A stretch of DNA of 64,000 nucleotides, from assembly GCA_024196135.1 (NCBI GenBank), contig JAMQCK010000047.1, positions 62,001-126,000 of the forward strand. Reading direction: 5' to 3'. The translations under genes and the position numbers were made by a program. Source of the DNA: Pleurotus ostreatus/Saccharomyces cerevisiae fusant. Taxonomy: Eukaryota; Opisthokonta. How positions within the stretch are numbered: the first letter of the stretch is position 1; the number at the start of each line of letters is the position of its first letter. Of the stretch, positions 59,216-64,000 are shown piece by piece. The notes under the pieces are model-generated. The model did not search any database. It was not told the DNA's origin and was given only the letters and a program-made list of their open reading frames with translations.

Positions 59216-62200
59216 ATGGACGCCAATCTGAACCAGCCCACTCCTCTCAAGGACATGCACGAATGTGTATCGTCCTGGTTCCTCGGTCCTCGCGCTGAGA
59301 ACTTTGACCTCCTCAAGGATATCTTCTCCGGCGTGCTCGACGAGCATCGCCGCGTTCGCAAGGAATACCATCCCGAGGACGGCGTATGTGATTCCTTTCT
59401 ATGCTCGCCGTTGTGCCTATGACAATGTCTTCCAGACCTTCATCACCAAGTCTATTCACGAGTCGAAGACCTTCCAAGAAAATGTTGACCTGCTACGCTC
59501 GGAGATTGATACGGTCAGCAGGCTGCTGAACGAGTACTCCGTCCCGTTCTTCTCTCCTCGATACATGGGGCATATGATTTGGGAAACGCACGTTCATTGT
59601 TTTCGCACTGTACGATCTCAGCTGAGTACCCAACAGGTCTCTTCCTGCGCTGGCGGGCTGGCTGTGTACACTCCTCTTCAACCAAAACAATGTACGTGCT
59701 CTCCTAGGCAACGGACCGACTCCGTACTGAGGACTTCGCCAGGTGACTTTCGAGGCCAGCCCTCTGACGACGCTGGTCGAGATCGAGGTCGGGAACCAGC
59801 TCTGCAGTATGCTGGGCTATTCCAAGGGTGACGAGAACCTGCCCGAGTCTTGGGGCCACATCGCCAGCGATGGCACGCTGGCCAACATGGAATCAATGTG
59901 GGCAGGTATGCGCGTTCCACGTCACTCTTTACTTTCTCCTGACAACATACGCAGCGCGCAACCTGAAGTACTACCCGCTCTCCGTGCACGCGGCCATGAA
60001 GTCAGGCAGGCTCGCCTTTATCGCCGACAAGTTTAAGGTCACCACCGCCGACAAGCCCAACGAGCCTCGGCTGTTCAAGGACTTGACGACCTGGCAGCTG
60101 CTGAACCTTCCGCCTCCCGTGATCCTCGGCATGGGCGACCAGCTGCACCTCCAGTTCGGCATCACGCCGACCTTCCTGTCGAATGCGATCTCCCCGTACC
60201 TCGTCCAGTCGAAGGGAAAGGAGGACCTCTTGAAGAACTATAACATCGAGCACCCTCCACAGTGCTTCTTTTCGTCGACGAAGCACTACTCGTGGCCCAA
60301 GGCGGCTGGTAAGTCTAACTCCTCATCCAAAGTCAATACAACTGCTCAGGCCCTCCAGCTCTCGTGGGCATTGGCTCCGACAACTGCATCAACATCCCCG
60401 TCGACTCTGACGCCCGCATCGACATCACCAAGCTCGACGCCCTCCTCCAAGCCTGCCTCGACAAGAAACAAGCCGTCTACTCCGTCGTCGCCATCATCGG
60501 CTCCACCGAGGAGGGCACCGTCGACCCGCTCGACCGCGTCGTCGAGCTGCGCGAGAAATACGCGAAGAAGGGCCTGACCTTCATCGTGCACGCCGACGCC
60601 GCGTGGGGCGGGTACTTCGCGAGCATGATCCGCGACCCGCCCGAAGGGCTGAACAACCGGTACGACGACCAGGAGGACGAGGAGGGGTCGAGGGACTTTG
60701 TGCCGGCGATTACGATGCGGGAGTACTCGGTCAGGCAGTTCCGCGCGCTGGCGAGGGCGGACTCGATTACCATCGACCCGCATAAGGCGGGATATGTGCC
60801 GTATCCGGCGGGCGGGTTGTGCTACAGGGATGGGAGGATGCGGTTCTTGTTGACCTGGACGGCGCCGTACTTGCATGACAGCGACAATGGCGAGAGCATC
60901 GGTGTGTACGGGATCGAGGGGAGGTCTGTCCGAAATTTGCATTCGTGGCGATGGGTGGCTGCTGACTGTTGTCCAGCAAACCCGGTGCGGCTGCCATAGC
61001 CTGTTACCTCCACAACACCGTCGTTGGTCTACACAAGCTTGGTCATGGTGCCCTCCTCGGCGAGGTCTCCTTCACCTGCCGTCGCGTATGTCACCCTGCC
61101 CATCTCTAGGTCCCCTCACTAACTACCCACCCAGTTCTCCGCCCACTGGGCCGCCATGTCCGACGACACCACCGACTTCATCGTCGTCCCCTTCAACAAA
61201 TTCACCCGCGAAGCCGACGGTCCCTCCGGCATCGCCGAAGAAAAGGCCTTCATCCGCACGAATATCCTCGGCAAGTCCAACCAGGCGATCGTCAAGAACC
61301 CCGCCGCGCTCGACGAGATCTGCGCCCTCGGCTCGGACCTGAACATCAACGTCTTCACGTGCAATTTCCGGGATGCCAGCGGGCGCGTGAACACGGATGT
61401 GGAGGAGGCGAATTATCTGAACAATCGGATTTTCGAGCGGTTGAGTTTGACGAGCGTGGGGGGGAGGCCGGAGGAGATTCCGATCTTCTTGACGGCGACG
61501 GTGTTCGATAGGAAGGAATATGGGGAGTGTTTGGATGAGTATAAGCGGTACGTGACTTCAGTCGTTGTCGACGAGAGTATTCTGACAATTTGGCAGCCGC
61601 CTCGGGCTGGAGACGGAGTCGAAGCAGCCCTTGTTCGTCCTGCGTCACGTCGTCATGTCGCCGTTCCAGGGTGCAGGTAACTTCGTCGAGGACATCTGCA
61701 AGATGTTCCAGAAGACCCTTGAGGAGGAGATCTCGGTGAGTCATCTAGCACGTCGTGAGCACCTGCCACTTATCTAACCACTCCCTAAGAACGTCGTCGA
61801 GAGGAACACCGTCTCTCCTCAGATCCACGAATTCATCCTGCAGGGAACCAACCAGCCCTACCTCGTCTACCGCCCGCTGTTCCACCACGCCAACGGTCGC
61901 CAGCAGTTGATCCTCAGCGTCGGCGATATCGAGAAGGGTCCATGGGCCAAAGTCAAGGACGCGATGGCGAAGCACCCAGACGCGGTCTTCAAACTGCAGA
62001 CGTCCTCTGAGACGACCATCGACCACATTCTGCGTGGTTGCCGCTCTTGCGGCGACGCCAGCTTTCACGGCGACATCACTGGCCCGTAAGTCCAGCCTAT
62101 ATGTCGTTATCTGGACCTAAACTCAATCCTTGTTCAGCGGTATCGACCCCAAGTCCGTCAACCTCTCAAAGGTGAAGGTCATCAAGCAGCGCACGCTCGA

Positions 62201-62924
62201 GTCTGCGTACCGCGAGGACTACCCCACGGAGTCCGTCCCCTTCTACCTCTACGGCTCTCACGGCGAAGTGCACATCGACCACATGCTCGTCATCGCCCCC
62301 AACGCGCAAATCTCGTCCGCGCGCGTCCGCCTCGACGTGCAACCTGCCCTTTCCGATGCCCACCTCGCCCGCGGCGTCATCGCGCACATCGAGGTCCCCG
62401 AGGATGCCCTCCAGCCCATCGAAGCCGAGCACCCCTTCATGCCCAAGACCACCTTCCGCGTCACCATTCGCGAGGATACGCACGACGCCAAGGCGCACGG
62501 GCCCGGGCTCACCAAGGGCGGCCGCGAGCTCGCACGGGGCACGCTCACCTTCGGGGACGCCGTCTTCACGGATGTAGACCGCTTGAACACGCAGGACTTC
62601 GCGTCCGACGCACGCGCGGCCGACTATACCTCGAGCGTCGCGAGCAAGCAGGTCAAGGCCGAGTGGGCGCGCGTGGTGCAGGAGCGCCTGGGGCTTCAGC
62701 CGAGCGGCGGGAAGGTCGTTGCGCCCGTGCCGAAGACGGATGGCCAGACGGGTCATGTCGGAGGCGGTCTGGTGTATGATGTCGTGAAGGCCGGTGGAGA
62801 GGTTGTGCAAGGCACTGTGCAGGCTGGGGGAAGTGTGGCCCAAGGCGTTTTGAAGGGTGGAGGTGATGTAGTCGGGGGCGTGCGCAAGGCGGGCCAGACT
62901 ATCTTCGGCGGCTTCAGGGTTTGA
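59216..62924 (+). CDS. PLP-dependent group II decarboxylase with C-terminal extension
   Basis: Predicted amino-acid decarboxylase giving an amine and CO2. Eleven exons: 59216-59383, 59436-59587, 59637-59691, 59743-59905, 59955-60308, 60359-60923, 60977-61085, 61135-61547, 61597-61735, 61790-62085, 62138-62924; 1066 residues. The PLP fold spans about residues 60-690. It shows ASDGTLANMES, the ring-stacking His in STKHYSW (about 290), HADAAWGGY with the Asp (about 375) and the Schiff-base Lys in IDPHKAGYVPYP (about 439). Canonical family members are about 500 residues. Here about 360 more follow: a beta-rich part, then a Gly/Val-rich tail of repeated V-x-x-GG units. The layout recalls the calcium-activated, C-terminally extended aromatic amino acid decarboxylases described from mushrooms. 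Intron 2 needs a GC donor. Substrate is unknown. Confidence 0.88.
59588..59636 (+). other. GC-AG intron in the decarboxylase gene
   Basis: Only a donor at GCACGT (59588) joined to the CAG at 59634-59636 puts ETSLPALAGWL and LLFNQNN, the expected family sequence, in one frame. The GT four bases later (59592) would shift the frame. Confidence 0.6.
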
Positions 62925-63297
62925 AGGAATATTATGTAGTTGTATGATTGTGTGTAATGGACTCATATAGGACAGGCACACTCCATCGTCAGTACTTCTC
63001 TGCTGCGTCTCGATTCAACGCTGGAATCGTTACTGACCATCCGTTGATTCTCCTTTTGTTATTGAGGTGATCCCTGGAGAGTATATTTCAAGTTTTCTTG
63101 GCATATTTGACCACCCGCGGTCTCTCGAGTCTCGTCGTCCGGGAGTACAATGTTAGTGGCCGGAAAAGGACAAATTGCATTGTTCTCCGCTGGACGCCTG
63201 CATGTGGCGCTGATTCCCACGCTTGCTTAACGCCACCAATTAGCTACTTCCCGCCACCACCGCCAGCGCTGGCGCTTTCGACGAGCTCGACGTCGGC
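62925..63297. other. Intergenic, decarboxylase 3' UTR and VPS54 promoter
   Basis: About 370 nt. It is AT-rich on the left, as expected of a 3' UTR, and more C-rich just before the VPS54 ATG. No other feature was seen. Confidence 0.5.
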
Positions 63298-64000
63298 ATG
63301 TCGCGCGCCTCATCCCCGACGCCCTCTGGAACCTCTACCCCTACCACCTATCCGGAAGACAATCAGCAGACGCCAGTCCCCCATGCGCGCGTCCCATTCC
63401 GGTTTACATACGATCCGGCATCGCGTCGCGGGCCCGGCAGCGTCATATCCTCGCTACGTGGGCCTGAGAGCGTCTCGGGGGCGACTGAGGCGGCGGGACG
63501 CGCAGATCTCACCGGTCACAGCTTCTCGCACGCGTGGAGTCTGAATGCCAGCAGTAGCGCGCTCGCTATACCGTCGGAATGGAGTAGCAGCAAGCATGGC
63601 TTTCATGGTGAGTTGCATACTCCTGGAAGACACTCCAGTCTGATCAACATTACTCCTACAGCAATTTCCACCGTCCTGAACAACCCCCACAAGCGCCAGG
63701 CTCCCCCCAAAGCGCACTCCGCTCTTCCATCAGTCCCTCCGGCCGATCTACCGCGCGTCCGTCGCAAGGACTTCGACTCGTACCTCAACGCGGTCCGTGG
63801 TGAATGGGACAAGTTTGAGGCTGCTAAGCGCGAGCTCGCAGCGGAGGCCGACGAGCATGGCAGCGACCCCGACGTGGCCGCAGCACCAGGCGACCTCCCG
63901 CCGACGCCAACGCCCACCAGCAAGGCCAAGGGCAAGGCGAAAGCGATGCCCTCGCTCGACACCGTGCCCCCCGTCTTCTTCGCGCGCGAGTTTGACCTGG
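63298..64000 (+). CDS. VPS54: Vps54, GARP tethering complex subunit, 3' end outside window
   Basis: Subunit of the GARP complex, which tethers endosome-derived vesicles to the trans-Golgi. Visible exons are 63298-63607 and 63662 to the window edge. The N-terminus is Ser/Pro-rich and disordered. After the intron come ISTVLNNPHKRQAPP, RRKDFDSYLNAVRGEWDKF and PPVFFAREFDL, blocks of the conserved Vps54 N-terminal region. The ATG at 63298 is the first of the frame after C-rich leader sequence. The gene is cut by the window end. It is a housekeeping gene and probably marks the right border of the cluster. Confidence 0.85.
   Translation, partial: MSRASSPTPSGTSTPTTYPEDNQQTPVPHARVPFRFTYDPASRRGPGSVISSLRGPESVSGATEAAGRADLTGHSFSHAWSLNASSSALAIPSEWSSSKHGFHGELHTPGRHSSLINITPTAISTVLNNPHKRQAPPKAHSALPSVPPADLPRVRRKDFDSYLNAVRGEWDKFEAAKRELAAEADEHGSDPDVAAAPGDLPPTPTPTSKAKGKAKAMPSLDTVPPVFFAREFDL

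Noticed and set aside
1..64000. Transposons, CRISPR arrays, rRNA genes
   Set aside because: No transposase, reverse transcriptase, terminal repeats, repeat-spacer arrays or rRNA-like sequence were recognised anywhere in the window.

Overview
The window reads as nuclear DNA of a filamentous basidiomycete, most likely a wood-rotting Agaricomycete. Genes are GC-rich and closely packed on both strands. Coding regions are cut by many very short introns (about 41-87 nt, mostly about 50). The gene families are typical of Agaricomycetes: FunK1 kinases, F-box/leucine-rich proteins with the 'ALDxLW' signature, and a five-condensation-domain siderophore-type NRPS. All exon structures were assembled by hand from splice signals and reading-frame continuity; every assembled CDS closes in frame.

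Layout. (1) 1-1145: 3' part of an aldo/keto reductase. (2) 1146-4900: a gene-poor stretch with nothing recognisable. (3) 5180-14715: a PUF RNA-binding protein and the COPII scaffold Sec16. (4) 15038-33445: four F-box genes and two paralogous FunK1 kinases, interrupted by three housekeeping secretory or mitochondrial genes (Ost3/Ost6-type oligosaccharyltransferase subunit, Pet8-type S-adenosylmethionine carrier, Vti1-type SNARE). (5) 34314-62924: a candidate biosynthetic cluster. It holds an 11-exon full-length ABCC transporter (minus strand), a divergent free-standing adenylation-domain gene, a 37-exon NRPS of about 4580 residues, and a C-terminally extended PLP decarboxylase. (6) 63298 to the end: the start of the GARP subunit Vps54.

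How the cluster may work. The NRPS has the order A-T-C-A-T-C-(A)-T-C-T-C-T-C known from fungal ferrichrome-type synthetases. Its third A domain has lost the P-loop and the A10 lysine, so two active A domains would feed five T-C units iteratively. The ABCC pump and the free-standing A gene share a 415-nt divergent promoter with two perfect copies, in opposite orientation, of ATCAGATAA. This fits the ATCWGATAA site of SreA-type GATA iron repressors, and a GATA doublet lies in front of the NRPS. Together these suggest iron-repressed siderophore production and export. The ornithine N5-oxygenase and hydroxyornithine acyltransferase expected for a hydroxamate siderophore are not in the window. The free A domain without carrier protein and the neighbouring decarboxylase are unexplained and are the best candidates for something new.
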